DNA of 64,000 nt from Monarcha castaneiventris obscurior. Lineage: Eukaryota; Chordata; Aves; Passeriformes; Monarchidae. The notes under the pieces are model-generated. The model was not told the DNA's origin. It ran no database searches and was given only the letters and a program-made list of their open reading frames with translations. Position 1 is the first letter of the stretch. Every line of letters begins with the position of its first letter. Position numbers and translations under genes: made by a program. Shown one piece after another: positions 62,470 through 64,000 of this stretch. The stretch lies in assembly GCA_026261815.1 (NCBI GenBank), contig JAMPIT010000379.1, positions 20,758,501-20,822,500 of the forward strand, given 5' to 3'.

Positions 62470-64000
62470 GCTGTAGTTCAAGCCCGAGTCACACAGGATG
62501 TTGTTTCCTGATAAAAAAGTTCCACGATCCAGCTAGAATTAACCATAACATCTTTCTTCTGCAGCTTTATTTACTGATCAAAAGGTCCTCCAATTCTGCA
62601 GGGTAATCATTTATCTAGATGACCTCTATTAACTTCCTTCAGAAAAATCTGGATGAAGAGGATAAAAGCAGTCATCAGATTTATAGGAGCTGAAAGCTCT
62701 TTTGTTTGCAAAGGATTGTAAATATAAGAAATGTCTTTTCATAAAAAAAATCTCAGAAGTAAAGATGGTGTTACATTTACTAAGGAAGACATCCAGACTT
62801 AAGTCTCAAAGAATTAATTTCAGTGAAAGTTATCCTTGATAGAAATATACATTCCTTTTCCTTTAAAGTTCAAAATTTGCATTTAGTTGCTAGTGATCAA
62901 ATAACAGATCCATATAGATCTATTTATTGCCTTATCTGTCTTGTAATAAAAATAAAATAAAAACATTCTAATATTCTATTTTACATTAACTGTCTTTTTT
63001 CATTTCCAGAGCACTAACCACCTCACCTTCTCTAATCTCAATAATGGAAAGTTATTTATTTACTGAAAGCTTATCAAGTTTGTGCTTTGTTACCTTTTTC
63101 TGGGTTCCAGCTGGAATTTGTCAGTCATTATGAGCAGCCTGTTAAGTCTTATGCCTGCAGCAATTTTTAGCCGTGATTTCTGAATAAAAAAGAGGAGAGT
63201 GAGATATCACTGCATTATAAAGGGAACTTAACTCCTGAAATATGGCAGCACAGTATGTTTCAGAATACTCCTTATAAACTGTCTCCTTTAGTGAATCCTG
63301 GGCAAAATGGTTCACCACAAAGAGTATTTTGTGTGTATATGAGCTCACATGCTTTCAGTCTAAATTTCTGCTCACTGTTGTCACCATGGAGCCAAAATAT
63401 TTCAGAAATGTCAGTGCATGATTCTTTGCTTCAACATCTGTGCTTGATGTTAGCTGATTATCACTGTACATCTAGAAACAAGTTGGATAATCCTCAAATT
63501 TTATCTAGCCTACTGTAAGCAATGATGCTCTTCTATCCTCCTTTTAATTTTAGTACTTGCTTCAGTAAAACTCAGCAAGCTATTATCTGTTATAAAGCAA
63601 AATTATGTTATAAATCAATGATACAAAAGCAAATTACGCTTGGCCACTCACAGTATGATCAGATCCTGTGCCAATTTTGTTTGCACTTTTTCATGGGATT
63701 TCAAGAAAATATTTCCTTAGGCTCAGAAGTGAAAATGCAATAATACCATATGACAACATAAAAGGCATGGTGTTTTGATGTTGAATTGTAATAGAACATG
63801 CAACTTTCATTAAGGCCAGCCTGAGACTTCTTAGCCAGATGGACTAATTTTACCTTCCCTTGGATAAGGATCAAAAGTCTGACTGCTGCTGCCATGGAAA
63901 GACAAAAGGAGTAAAATTAGAACAGAAAGACCAGAGAAAGAATTGTGAAGACTCATGAAGGATAGGCTTGCTATTATTGTACATTCATGGAAAAGGAAAA

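Larger units (their letters stand above)
61013..64000. other. AT-rich noncoding stretch with an internal duplication
   Basis: Apart from the two related segments at 61211-61318 and 62353-62469, nothing is recognised. Short frames at 63142-63895 have no features. Confidence 0.6.

Overview
The window looks like a gene-poor stretch of a bird genome, intergenic or deep intronic. The case rests on repeats rather than genes. There are about eleven fragments of the avian/reptilian non-LTR retrotransposon CR1, recognisable from its terminal octamer (ATTCTGTG/ATTCTATG type), its 3' untranslated region and broken reverse-transcriptase reading frames. There are also long terminal repeats (LTRs) of bird endogenous retrovirus families. 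By eye the sequence is roughly two thirds A+T, poor in CpG and rich in homopolymer runs. I see no operon structure, ribosomal or transfer RNA gene, CRISPR array or intact protein-coding gene. Nearly all open frames are short, lack family resemblance, or lie inside retroelements. Family names for repeats come from memory of avian consensus sequences and were not checked against a database.

Layout. 1-8.1 kb: AT-rich sequence without recognisable genes. 8.1-16.6 kb: CR1 pieces at 8.1, 11.0-12.5 (the longest, reaching back to the start of the reverse transcriptase), 12.5 and 16.6 kb; the 11-12.7 kb pair meets 3' end to 3' end. 19.1-22.2 kb: two plus-strand LTRs, an older diverged one and a well-preserved ERVL-type one. 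22-41 kb: a long interval with no recognised CR1, holding an A/C-rich tract, a bZIP site pair, an old ERVL-associated repeat at 35.6-36.2 kb and a T/G-rich tract at 39.75 kb followed by a 99-codon open frame behind an acceptor-like site. 41-61 kb: seven more CR1 fragments, mostly minus strand, plus a minus-strand solo LTR at 51.75-52.37 kb with perfect 6-bp target-site duplications, and a strong G-quadruplex-forming tract 185 bp beyond it. 61-64 kb: AT-rich, with one ancient direct duplication.

Candidate coding sequence is limited. The best is a 41-codon minus-strand frame at 50507-50634. It sits directly behind a plausible splice acceptor, has an in-frame stop in the presumed intron and ends in a stop codon, so it could be the last exon of a gene coming from the right. 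I do not recognise the protein. Two weaker acceptor-plus-frame candidates lie at 39988-40287 and 59561-59697 on the plus strand. I see no cooperating gene set and no new biological system. The most useful signals are the possible exon, the dated solo LTR, the G-rich tract, the duplicated segment at 61.2/62.4 kb and the internally deleted CR1 copies.
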